64,000 nucleotides of DNA from Ornithinibacillus salinisoli (GTDB taxonomy: Bacteria > Bacillota > Bacilli > Bacillales > Amphibacillaceae): the NCBI RefSeq assembly GCF_042682545.1, contig NZ_JBHUHQ010000016.1. One strand, given 5' to 3'. The notes beneath the pieces were generated by a model. It searched no databases. It saw only the letters and a list, made by a program, of their open reading frames with translations, and had not been told where the DNA came from. Made by a program: the position numbers and the translations under genes. Position 1 is the stretch's first letter. The number at the start of each line of letters is the position of its first letter. This document shows positions 52,280 to 60,699 of the stretch, in pieces.

Positions 52280-52425
52280 TTGAATAAACTATTGTTGTTT
52301 ATTATTCGAACTTAGTTTTAATTGGTGCGCTTTTCAAAAGGAATCGCATCATTTTTATTGAAATTAAGGAGCAGATTAGTGTTTTGAAAAGCCCTTGTGG
52401 AACGTGCTTAAAATCAAGATTATGA
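52280..52425 (+). pseudogene. frameshifted small membrane protein gene
   Basis: TTG 52280 after GGGAGGAG reads MNKLLLFIIRT and stops. Two frames over, SNLVLIGALFKRNRIIFIEI continues to TGA 52425. The joined product would be one helix plus a short amphipathic tail. Preceded by leader repeat copy 3. Confidence 0.4.
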
Positions 52426-52526
52426 ACTTCATGCCTGAATTACCAATGAGTGAATATGTGACGATTGCAGAATGAACTCTTTTTAAGCATTTAATACGGG
52501 CGAATTTTAATAAGAAGGTGTTTAAC

Positions 52527-53792
52527 ATGTATAGTGAAACGAATGATTTGGCACAAGGTTTTATAGATAATCCAGAAAAAATAAAAAAACTATACAAACG
52601 CACTCTAATTATTGTCGTTATTTCTCAAATGTTTGGTGGGGCAGGATTAGCTGCTGGAATTACTGTTGGAGCACTTCTTGCAGAGCAAATGCTAGGAACA
52701 AATGCATTTGCTGGACTGCCAGCTGGTTTATTTACTTTAGGTTCGGCAGGGGCTGCAATGATAGTAGGAAGACTTTCTCAACGTTTTGGACGACGTATAG
52801 GTCTCGTAACAGGTTTTATAACAGGTGGGATAGGAGCTGTTGGTGTTGTAATTGCAGCTATAATAAGTAGTGTGTTTCTTTTATTAGTTTCCCTATTTAT
52901 TTATGGTGCAGGTACTGCAACAAATTTACAAGCTCGATACGCAGGTACGGACTTAGCTAATAAGAAGCAGAGAGCTACTGCTATAAGTATAGCGATGGTT
53001 TCAACAACCTTTGGTGCAATTGCAGGTCCAAACTTAGTGGTTGTTATGGGCAAATTTGCGCTTTCTATTGGTGTTCCAGAACTAGCTGGTCCTTTTATTT
53101 TATCCGCAGTCGCATTTATTTTAGCAGGTCTGGTACTATATGTTATGCTTCGTCCAGACCCATTCATTATAGCTTTAATGATTAATACGTATAAACAGGA
53201 ACGGAATGAGGATTCAGAGGCTACTAACCAAACAAGAAATAAAAGAGGAATTACGGTTGGGGTAACAATTATGGTACTTACGCAAATTGTAATGCTTGCC
53301 ATTATGACAATGACACCAGTACATATGGAACATCATGGTCATGGATTAAGTGACATTGGTCTTGTTATTGGTTTTCATATCGGTGCAATGTATCTTCCTT
53401 CACTCTTTACAGGAATCCTTGTTGATAAGATTGGTCGTACTGCTATGACAATAGCTTCTGGATTTACATTGCTCCTTTCGGGTGTAATAGTGGCGATTGC
53501 ACCAACGGATTCTGTGATATTTTTAGTTATTTCTCTTTCTCTTCTTGGATTAGGGTGGAATTTTGGCTTGATTAGTGGTACAGCTCTAATTGTCGATTCA
53601 ACAGATGCTTCATCACGTGCCAAGACTCAAGGAACAACAGATGTTTTTATTGCGTTAGCAGGAGCTGCTGGTGGTGCTTTGTCTGGAATGGTTGTTGCTG
53701 GTTCAAGTTTTGAAACATTGTCATTTGCTGGTGGGATTTTGTCCTTCATACTTATTCCAATCGTAATATGGTCTCGGAGAAGTAAAGTTTGA
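52527..53792 (+). CDS. MFS transporter
   Basis: 421 residues with about twelve helices. The motif A loop is IVGRLSQRFGRRIG between helices 2 and 3, and GILVDKIGRTAMT repeats it in the second half. A charged central loop (TYKQERNEDSEATNQTRNKR) separates the halves. Likely a drug or metabolite efflux pump; substrate unknown. ATG 52527 follows AAGAAGG. Confidence 0.9.
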   Translation: MYSETNDLAQGFIDNPEKIKKLYKRTLIIVVISQMFGGAGLAAGITVGALLAEQMLGTNAFAGLPAGLFTLGSAGAAMIVGRLSQRFGRRIGLVTGFITGGIGAVGVVIAAIISSVFLLLVSLFIYGAGTATNLQARYAGTDLANKKQRATAISIAMVSTTFGAIAGPNLVVVMGKFALSIGVPELAGPFILSAVAFILAGLVLYVMLRPDPFIIALMINTYKQERNEDSEATNQTRNKRGITVGVTIMVLTQIVMLAIMTMTPVHMEHHGHGLSDIGLVIGFHIGAMYLPSLFTGILVDKIGRTAMTIASGFTLLLSGVIVAIAPTDSVIFLVISLSLLGLGWNFGLISGTALIVDSTDASSRAKTQGTTDVFIALAGAAGGALSGMVVAGSSFETLSFAGGILSFILIPIVIWSRRSKV

Positions 53793-53950
53793 TGATGCTT
53801 TTTCTTCTACAAAGGGACTTTAGTACATCAAGAAGATCGCCAATATGGGCTGCTTTCTTAATGAAACCAGCAGTAATGTATCTATTCATCACCCATACAT
53901 GTTGAATAAGTATTGTAAGTTATTGGGATATTACTACAGAGGTGATGTAG

Positions 53951-54391
53951 ATGAAACAAATAATCATAGTGATATTTTTAGTTGCACTATTCTTCATGGT
54001 GCCATACCAAATAAGTGCACAACCGAACATAGAATGTCCAAATGTTAAACAATTAGAGCGAACTTCTTTAAAAGATAAGGAAGAGCTTCTAGATGCACTG
54101 GATAAAATTGTGCCTGTAACTTACGGTCATGGCGACTACGGAAACTTCTATTCTGAATGGGAAGTAATTACTGCTCAACCCTTTCCGGAAACAGTTGGAC
54201 AAGAGAAGGAAGAGGTTTATTATGAAATGGCAAAAAATTTCTGTGGAGAAGCAGTTGCAGATCAATCCTGGTTAGTTAAACTGTATTTTCCTAGGTGGGA
54301 AGGGAAAAGTGCGAGTGCTTTAGAAGGTCAGATCTTTTTAGCAAAAAGTAAGGAAAAAGACGGTTGGTTTGTCTGGTTTAGGTATCATTAA
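53951..54391 (+). CDS. secreted protein of unknown function
   Basis: 146 residues with a clear signal peptide (about 1-23, ending ISAQ) and a mature domain with two Cys (IECPNV, NFCGEA) that could form a disulfide, consistent with the adjacent convergent bdbDC oxidase genes. Pattern VTYGHGDYGNFYSEW and C-terminal WFVWFRYH. I do not recognise the family. Confidence 0.75.
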   Translation: MKQIIIVIFLVALFFMVPYQISAQPNIECPNVKQLERTSLKDKEELLDALDKIVPVTYGHGDYGNFYSEWEVITAQPFPETVGQEKEEVYYEMAKNFCGEAVADQSWLVKLYFPRWEGKSASALEGQIFLAKSKEKDGWFVWFRYH

Positions 54392-54413
54392 ATAGTAGAT
54401 TCCACTCAATAAA

Positions 54414-54450
54414 AGGTGCAATTCATGTCTGAATTGCACCTCTGCTTATT
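54414..54450. terminator. terminator between the secreted protein gene and bdbC
   Basis: Perfect 12-bp stem AGGTGCAATTCA/TGAATTGCACCT with a 4-nt loop; A-rich on one side and T-rich on the other, so usable in both directions. Confidence 0.75.
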
Positions 54451-54877
54451 TTTGATTATTCTTCGATGGTTTTATAAGTAACATTAATATAATAATTAGA
54501 GTAAATGCTATCAATGCCAAAAATGGGATCGTAATAAATCCGCTCCAATTAATATACTCAGCACTACATGGAACACCATTGGCACATGGTTTAATATCTG
54601 CAAAACCCGGAACCTTTTGTTCCAGATAATGAAACAGTGATATAGACCAGCCAATTACTGCTAAAGGTAATACATATTTTTTAACAGACCAATCATTTTG
54701 AAATGTTGCTATTCCTAGAATCAAAGATAATGGATACATAAGAATGCGCTGATACCAACAAAGCTCACATGGAACAAAACCTCGTATTTCACTAAAGTAA
54801 AGACTCCCAAGTGTTGCAATAACGGAAACTAACCAAGCTACATAAAGTGATAATTGTCGAATACCTACTTTATTCAT
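54446..54877 (-). CDS. bdbC: disulfide oxidoreductase, DsbB-like
   Basis: 143 residues, four helices. Redox Cys pairs are Cys37/Cys40 (CELC) and Cys98/Cys104 (CANGVPC). Reoxidises the partner thioredoxin-like oxidase using quinone. Directly downstream of bdbD (3-bp gap), as in the B. subtilis bdbDC operon. Confidence 0.94.
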   Translation of the reverse strand: MNKVGIRQLSLYVAWLVSVIATLGSLYFSEIRGFVPCELCWYQRILMYPLSLILGIATFQNDWSVKKYVLPLAVIGWSISLFHYLEQKVPGFADIKPCANGVPCSAEYINWSGFITIPFLALIAFTLIIILMLLIKPSKNNQK

Positions 54878-54880
54878 TTC

Positions 54881-55558
54881 CTAATTTTCCTCTAGTGCAT
54901 TTTCTATAGCATTTGTAATTGCGTCATAATCAAATGGGTCCTCTATCATTGTTCCATCTACCATAATAGTTGGAGTAAGTTCTACCTCGAATTCATTTAC
55001 CAATTCTGTATCTTTATTTACTTCGTCCATATATGAATTGCTTTCAATAGCAGATAGTAATTTATCTCTATCAATTCCTGATATTTCATCTGCTACTTCA
55101 AGAATCTTCTCTGTTGTAATCCAACTGCTGTTATGATTTTCACTTGGTTGTTCTTTAAAGAGCGCTTTGTGAAAGTCCCAATATGCATCAGGATTTTGCT
55201 TATATACCGATTCGGCAGCTAATGATCCTAATTGTGATTCTTCACCGTGAAATAAGACATTTATAAATGAGAATTTAACCTTCCCAGTATCTACATAGTC
55301 GCTTATTAGCTGAGGATAAATGTTTTTACCCCATGCTTTACATGCTGGACACTTAAAATCTCCAAATTCCACTATTGTTACAGGAGCATCGGAGTCACCT
55401 AATGTAGGTTGTCCCTCAATTGGCGGTTGTTTGTCAAACGTTTTTTCTTCGTTTGATTCAGAATTACTGTTATTAATAACAACCAACGCAATAATTAATG
55501 CAACAATTAATAATGTGACAACAACAACAAATTTAAATGGCGATTTTTCACTTTTCAT
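54881..55558 (-). CDS. bdbD: thiol-disulfide oxidoreductase, DsbA-like
   Basis: 225 residues. N-terminal anchor helix (about 9-28), then a DsbA-type thioredoxin fold with catalytic Cys70-Pro-Ala-Cys73 (FKCPACKAW) and cis-Pro region ELTPTIMVDG. Introduces disulfides in exported proteins. ATG 55558 follows GGAGAGGTG; an in-frame ATG at 55588 does not. Confidence 0.94.
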   Translation of the reverse strand: MKSEKSPFKFVVVVTLLIVALIIALVVINNSNSESNEEKTFDKQPPIEGQPTLGDSDAPVTIVEFGDFKCPACKAWGKNIYPQLISDYVDTGKVKFSFINVLFHGEESQLGSLAAESVYKQNPDAYWDFHKALFKEQPSENHNSSWITTEKILEVADEISGIDRDKLLSAIESNSYMDEVNKDTELVNEFEVELTPTIMVDGTMIEDPFDYDAITNAIENALEEN

Positions 55559-55680
55559 TAAAACACCTCTCCATATTCTTATGTGCAATTAATTTTACCA
55601 TCAAACTATTATGTACACGAGTTTACTAAGTATTGTTCAAATACTTTTCATAATTTTAAGATGTTATATATATTTAATAA

Positions 55681-55708
55681 GGGTGCAATTCCATCATAGA
55701 TTGCACCC
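55681..55708. terminator. hairpin at the end of cadA
   Basis: GGGTGCAAT/ATTGCACCC with a 10-nt loop; on the minus strand followed by TTATTAAAT. Shares the GGTGCAAT arm sequence with the hairpin at 54414. Confidence 0.6.
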
Positions 55709-55724
55709 AATTAATGTAAAAATA

Positions 55725-57839
55725 CTAGTCACTATACTTCGTTTTCATTAAACGCAATGAATTAAGCACTACAATTAATGTAGCTCCCATATCAGCAAAT
55801 ATCGCTAACCATAGCGTTAGCCAACCGGGGATGATTAATAGAAGTGCTAATATCTTCAATCCAAGGGCAAATGATACATTTTGCTTAATAATAGATAATG
55901 TTTTTCTACTCAAAGCAATTGTATATGGTAATTTTTCTAGATCATCAGCCATTAAAGCAATATCAGCTGTTTCTAAGGCAGTATCGGTTCCTGCACCACC
56001 CATAGCAATTCCAACAGTCGCGGTTGCAAGTGCTGGTGCATCGTTTACTCCATCTCCGACCATTGCTACATTTCCATTTTGTTCTCGAAGTGATTTAATT
56101 GATTCTAGTTTATCTTGCGGTAACAGTTCTGCTTTAATCTCACTTAACCCTAAATGATTGCCAATTGCCTTTCCAGTGGCCTCATTGTCTCCCGTGAGCA
56201 TAATGGTTTTTTTTATACCAATCTGATGAAGTTTTTGTATGATTGATAAACTATCTTTACGAACTTGATCTGCTACTGCAATTAAACCTTTTAATTCTTG
56301 CTCCGTTCCTAATAACATAACTGTTTTACCTTGTTCTTGTAATTCATTAATCCGTTGTTTGGTGTCATCAGAAACCGAAGTCATTTCTTCAAATAATGTT
56401 GGACTACCAATGAAATATTCTGTACGATTTACTTTTGCTTTCGCACCCTTACCTGTTATGGATTGAAAGTCTTCTGCCTCATACGTTTCTATATGGTCAT
56501 GTTCAGCCTTACGAATTATTGCTGAGGCAAGTGGATGCCCGGAAAATGATTCAATCGCCTTTGAAATTCCCAAAAGTTCATCATTATTCATTGTTGATAG
56601 TCTAACGATATCCGTAACTTCTGGTTTCCCCTCTGTAAGTGTCCCGGTTTTATCAAAAGCAATTACTTTTAATCTGCCAGTCTCTTCTAAGTGTATACCA
56701 CCTTTTATTAGAACCCCCTTGCGAGCTGCATTCCCTATCGCTGTTACAATTGCCACAGGTGTAGAAATTACCAAGGCACAAGGGCAACCAACAACAAGTA
56801 CTGCAAGACCTCGATATACCCATTCAGACCAAATGCCTCCGAAGAATAGCGGTGGTATGATTGCAACTAATAGAGCAATTAACACGATAGCCGGAGTATA
56901 ATATTTTGCAAATTTATCAACAAATTGTTGAGAAGGTGCGCGTTCTGATTGCGCTTCCTCTACCAAGTGTATAATCTTAGAAATCGTTGTATCTTGCACA
57001 TGTTTAGTTACCCGAACCTCTAAAGAGCCTTCTTCATTTAAAGTTCCAGCAAATACTTCATCACCTGTAGTTTTATAGACAGGGATTGATTCACCTGTTA
57101 TAGTTGCTTGGTTTATGGAAGAATGTCCTTTTACAACTTCACCATCCATAGCAATTTTTTGTCCTGGTTTTATGATCATAATATCGTCAATACGAACATC
57201 TTCTACATCAATTTCAATGATGTTATTTCCGCGTCTTATAGTTGCTCGGTTCGGCGCAATATCCATAAGCGTGCGAATAGATTGCCGTGCTTTATCCATT
57301 GAGTAGCTTTCCAATGCTTCACTTAATGCAAACAAGAAAACTACTACTGCACCTTCACCCCATTCACCAATGACTGCTGCTCCGATAATCGCAATAGTCA
57401 TTAGGGTTTTCATATCAAATTGCAACTTCGTTAAGTTTTTTAAACCTACTTTGAATAACTTAAAGCCACCAATTAAAATGGATAGCCCAAACGTTCCAAT
57501 AGTAATTGGACTTTCTTCTCCTAATTGAAAAGAAAGAAAATAACCTATTAAAATAAGAAATAATGAAATCATTGTCGTAAGGTTTTCACGTTTTCTCCAG
57601 AATGGTTCCTTTTTTTCTACTAGACGTTGTCGTTCTGGAAATACTTTGATACCATCAAAAGCACCAGCCTGTTCTAGTTGCTCGATGGAAGCCTCTCCTT
57701 GTACGGTAATTTTAGATGCCCCAAAATTTAATTGAACATCTTCCACAGTTTGAATGTTACTTATGTTTTTTTCAAACTTAGCCGCACAATTTGTACAGGA
57801 TAAACCTTGTAAGCGATAGACGTTTTTGTTATTTTCCAC
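55725..57839 (-). CDS. cadA: heavy-metal P-type ATPase (Cd/Zn/Co exporter)
   Basis: 704 residues from GTG 57839. One HMA metal-binding domain with Cys15/Cys18 (LSCTNCAAK), the transmembrane CPC motif (VVGCPCALV, near 352), phosphorylation site DKTGT near 395, and hinge GDGVNDAPA. Exports divalent soft metals. GTG has GATGGTG (7 of 9 with the ideal site in context) six bases upstream and overlaps the cadC end; ATG at 57851 or 57860 are alternatives without good sites. Coupled to cadC. Confidence 0.94.
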   Translation of the reverse strand: MENNKNVYRLQGLSCTNCAAKFEKNISNIQTVEDVQLNFGASKITVQGEASIEQLEQAGAFDGIKVFPERQRLVEKKEPFWRKRENLTTMISLFLILIGYFLSFQLGEESPITIGTFGLSILIGGFKLFKVGLKNLTKLQFDMKTLMTIAIIGAAVIGEWGEGAVVVFLFALSEALESYSMDKARQSIRTLMDIAPNRATIRRGNNIIEIDVEDVRIDDIMIIKPGQKIAMDGEVVKGHSSINQATITGESIPVYKTTGDEVFAGTLNEEGSLEVRVTKHVQDTTISKIIHLVEEAQSERAPSQQFVDKFAKYYTPAIVLIALLVAIIPPLFFGGIWSEWVYRGLAVLVVGCPCALVISTPVAIVTAIGNAARKGVLIKGGIHLEETGRLKVIAFDKTGTLTEGKPEVTDIVRLSTMNNDELLGISKAIESFSGHPLASAIIRKAEHDHIETYEAEDFQSITGKGAKAKVNRTEYFIGSPTLFEEMTSVSDDTKQRINELQEQGKTVMLLGTEQELKGLIAVADQVRKDSLSIIQKLHQIGIKKTIMLTGDNEATGKAIGNHLGLSEIKAELLPQDKLESIKSLREQNGNVAMVGDGVNDAPALATATVGIAMGGAGTDTALETADIALMADDLEKLPYTIALSRKTLSIIKQNVSFALGLKILALLLIIPGWLTLWLAIFADMGATLIVVLNSLRLMKTKYSD

Positions 57840-58215
57840 TCTTAACACCATCTTCTGCATGTATTATAGCGATTGATACGAGTTGACGAATATGGTCATC
57901 TTCTAGTGAGTAAAAAACTAGTTTCCCTTCTTTTCGATACTTAGCTAATCCCATGTTACGTAATAATCGTAAATGGTGGGATGCAGTTGCAGTTGTTGAG
58001 CCTATAATATTAGCAACATCACAAACACATAATTCTTCATCTAAGGTAAGAGCATACGCTATTTTCACACGAGTTGCATCTGCTAATGCTTTAAAAATCA
58101 TTTCAGCCCCATTTACTTTTTCTACTTGTGGTTGAATACGATTTACTTTTTCCTCATCAAAACAAAATATGTCACATGTATCTTTAGATGTATTTAACAC
58201 CTTTTCTTCACTCAT
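57829..58215 (-). CDS. cadC: metal-responsive ArsR/SmtB repressor CadC
   Basis: 128 residues. Winged helix with the metal-sensing ELCVCDVANIIG and N-terminal Cys pair (TCDIFC), the four-thiolate pattern of CadC. Recognition helix STTATASHHLRLL. Represses its own operon until Cd, Pb or Zn binds. ATG 58215 follows GAAGGTGAG. Transcribed first, before cadA. Confidence 0.95.
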   Translation of the reverse strand: MSEEKVLNTSKDTCDIFCFDEEKVNRIQPQVEKVNGAEMIFKALADATRVKIAYALTLDEELCVCDVANIIGSTTATASHHLRLLRNMGLAKYRKEGKLVFYSLEDDHIRQLVSIAIIHAEDGVKSGK

Positions 58216-58230
58216 TTTTCTCACCTTCAT

Positions 58231-58246
58231 TCAAATGATAATTTGA
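58231..58246 (-). promoter_or_regulatory. CadC operator
   Basis: TCAAAT-GATA-ATTTGA: perfect 6-bp arms with a 4-bp centre, the same arms as the pI258 cad operator as I recall it. Lies between the -10 box and the start codon. A related half (ATTCAAATGAT) recurs at 58296-58306. Confidence 0.7.
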
Positions 58247-58258
58247 TTATTTGTTTTT

Positions 58259-58288
58259 AGTGTATGCTTTAACCATATTTTTTGTCAA
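58259..58288 (-). promoter_or_regulatory. cadC-cadA promoter
   Basis: Minus strand TTGACA (58288-58283), 18-bp spacer, TACACT (58264-58259). Confidence 0.65.
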
Positions 58289-58356
58289 TTCATACATTCA
58301 AATGATTGTTTTAATGTGGTAATATTATCCTATATTAATCTGGAGATGATAAACAA

Positions 58357-59394
58357 GTGTATCAAACTATTATAATTGGTGCTGGTCAAGCGGGGTTGGC
58401 TATGGGGTATTACTTAAAACAATCCAATCATTCCTTCCTCATTTTAGATGAAAATCAAGAGGTAGGTGAAGTATGGGATAAACGCTACGATTCCTTGGTC
58501 TTGTTTACACCGAGATCGTTCAGTTCCTTACCGGGATTAAAACTTAAAGGGAAACCACAGGGCTTTCCGTCAAAAGATGAAATATCGCAATATTTGAAGG
58601 AATATGTGGAATCTTTTAAACTACCGATTAAGCATAACAATAAGGTTACTTATGTTCGAAAAGAGGATAACATATTTCATATTACGACTGAGCATACGGA
58701 GTATGAAGCTCAAAATGTGATAATAGCTACTGGTCCTTTTCAGAAGCCAAGAATTCCTGCCTTTGCGAATACGTTATCAAAAGAGGTTATACAGTTACAT
58801 TCGTCTGAATATGAAAACCCCTCACAATTAAAAACAGGAAATGTGTTAGTTGTGGGCGGAGGGAATAGTGGAGCGCAAATAGCTGTAGAAATTTCACAAA
58901 TAAAGAAAACTTATCTATCAACTAGTCAACGTTTAATATTTCTACCATTAGTTATTAGAAATAAAAGTATATTTTGGTGGTTTGATAAGGTTGGCATATT
59001 AAAAGCAACCTCCAATTCATTTATAGGGAGGCAAATTCAAAAAAGAGGGGACCCAATCTTTGGTCTTGAATTGAGGTATGCTATTCGAAATGGTGATGTG
59101 GTCGTTAAAAATAGATCCATTAGTGGTCAGGAAAATAAGATTTTATTCCAGGATAACACGCTTCTTAATGTACATAACATTATATGGGCTACTGGTTTCC
59201 TATTTGATTATTCCTGGTTACATGTAGCTGGTGTTTTGGATAGGAAAGGGAAGCCAATTCAGCATAGGGGTATTACCAACGTAGACGGCGTATACTTTTT
59301 GGGTTTACCATGGCAACATAGAAGAGGATCAGCTCTCTTGCAGGGTATAGGTTATGATGCAGAATATGTAATGAATCATATTAAGAAGAAATGA
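58357..59394 (+). CDS. CzcO-like flavin-containing oxidoreductase
   Basis: 345 residues with two dinucleotide folds: GAGQAGLAMGYYL for FAD near the N-terminus and VVGGGNSGAQIAVE for NAD(P) near 165-180, plus ATGPFQKP and the late ATG(F) motif (IWATGFLFDY). Resembles CzcO/TrkA-type putative monooxygenases that accompany czcD metal efflux genes. GTG 58357 follows GGAG. Divergent from cadCA and may share metal control through the second ATTCAAATGAT. Confidence 0.88.
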   Translation: MYQTIIIGAGQAGLAMGYYLKQSNHSFLILDENQEVGEVWDKRYDSLVLFTPRSFSSLPGLKLKGKPQGFPSKDEISQYLKEYVESFKLPIKHNNKVTYVRKEDNIFHITTEHTEYEAQNVIIATGPFQKPRIPAFANTLSKEVIQLHSSEYENPSQLKTGNVLVVGGGNSGAQIAVEISQIKKTYLSTSQRLIFLPLVIRNKSIFWWFDKVGILKATSNSFIGRQIQKRGDPIFGLELRYAIRNGDVVVKNRSISGQENKILFQDNTLLNVHNIIWATGFLFDYSWLHVAGVLDRKGKPIQHRGITNVDGVYFLGLPWQHRRGSALLQGIGYDAEYVMNHIKKK

Positions 59395-59495
59395 TAACAC
59401 AATAGGCTTTATTAAGATAAGAACTGTCCCTCTATTCCAGGAATGATTAATAGTTACCAGGAATATACATAGAGATTAGAAAGGGGGGAGTTCCT

Positions 59496-60422
59496 ATCAC
59501 GAAAAAAATACTTTTATTTTGTGACCCTGGTATTGATGATTCGTTAGCTATTATGTATACCTTGATAGATCCGGAACTTGAACTTGTTGGTATCGTCACC
59601 AGTTATGGGAATGTGACAAAAAACCAGGCTACAGCGAATGCAGCCTATTTATTGCAATTAGCAGGAAAAAACAACATTCCAATTATTCCCGGTGCAGCAA
59701 AGCCAGTTCAACAGGAAGAGGTTACTTTTTATCCGGAAATTCACGGGGAAGGGATCGGGCCGATACAGCCCCCAAGTAATTTGCAATATCAGACGTATCC
59801 TTTTGACACCATTCGGCTTATCATTGAAAGATATAAAAATGAAATTATCGTAGTCGACACAGGTCGATCAACCACTTTGGCTACCGCTTTTATCCTATTT
59901 CCGGACGATATGAAAATGGTTCATTCTTATTATGTAATGGGAGGGGCATTTTTTGTTCCTGGTAATGTAACGGCACTCGCAGAAGCAAATTTCTTTGGAG
60001 ATCCGACTTCTTCCAATTTTGTTCTTAAGTTTGCACATAATCTAACAATTACACCATTAAATGCCACTCAATTCGCTGTTCTTACTCAGGAAATTGTGGA
60101 TGCTATTTCTGAGAATGAGAAAAACATTTATGCGTTTATGATGGCTCCTGTATTCGAATATTACTATGAATTTTATAAGGAAACTGTTCCAGGTATTCCT
60201 GGTGCTCCTATACATGATTTACTTACAGTTATGCTAGTTAAAAACCCTACCATCGTTGATTACACATATTATGATGCAAAAGTAGTTGAGGAAATCGAAG
60301 CAAAAGGGATGTCCTATATCGATATTCGACCAACAAGTAAAACGGGGCAAACGAGAGTTGCGATAAATCTTCACTACGAAGAATTTTTAAGGGAATTTAT
60401 TAAGGTAATGTTACCGGAGTGA
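59496..60422 (+). CDS. nucleoside hydrolase (IUNH superfamily), copy 2, AUC start
   Basis: 308 residues if initiated at ATC 59496, five bases after the strong site AAGGGGGGAG. With that numbering Asp10, Asp14 and Asp15 in FCDPGIDD match the Crithidia enzyme numbering, EANFFGDP is the ribose loop and APIHDLL holds the C-terminal His-Asp. The first ATG is at 59553, past the catalytic motif, and no ATG, GTG or TTG occurs back to the upstream stop at 59451. A paralogue is at 24056-25021. Ca-dependent N-ribohydrolase activity is inferred, with Phe8 replacing the usual first Asp. Confidence 0.85.
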   Translation: MTKKILLFCDPGIDDSLAIMYTLIDPELELVGIVTSYGNVTKNQATANAAYLLQLAGKNNIPIIPGAAKPVQQEEVTFYPEIHGEGIGPIQPPSNLQYQTYPFDTIRLIIERYKNEIIVVDTGRSTTLATAFILFPDDMKMVHSYYVMGGAFFVPGNVTALAEANFFGDPTSSNFVLKFAHNLTITPLNATQFAVLTQEIVDAISENEKNIYAFMMAPVFEYYYEFYKETVPGIPGAPIHDLLTVMLVKNPTIVDYTYYDAKVVEEIEAKGMSYIDIRPTSKTGQTRVAINLHYEEFLREFIKVMLPE

Positions 60423-60640
60423 TAACGGATTCGAACAAGCACATTTGGAACAGTAAAACAAACAATTAAAATGACTAAAACAACACTTTATATTTTGACA
60501 AAAAATTCTAAATTCGATAAATCAATTTCATTTTCTTACGGAGAGCTTCAATAGTTGAAAGAGGCAGATATAGTTGATTGAAAATAGAAATCTTAAGAAG
60601 AGATTGCTCTACGTTATAAAAAGAAACTTTTTCATTTTAT

Positions 60641-60676
60641 ATGGCCATGTAGGTATCACTTTACCCACATGGCCAT
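60641..60676. terminator. hairpin between convergent genes
   Basis: ATGGCCATGTAGGTA/TACCCACATGGCCAT, 15 bp with one mismatch, 6-nt loop. No clear T-tract in either direction, so termination is only suggested by position. Confidence 0.5.
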
Positions 60677-60699
60677 CTCGTTGTTCGATTCTTATGAGG

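Noticed and set aside
53845..54048. 67-codon frame before the secreted protein gene
   Set aside because: Overlaps the signal peptide gene in another frame; no ribosome binding site.
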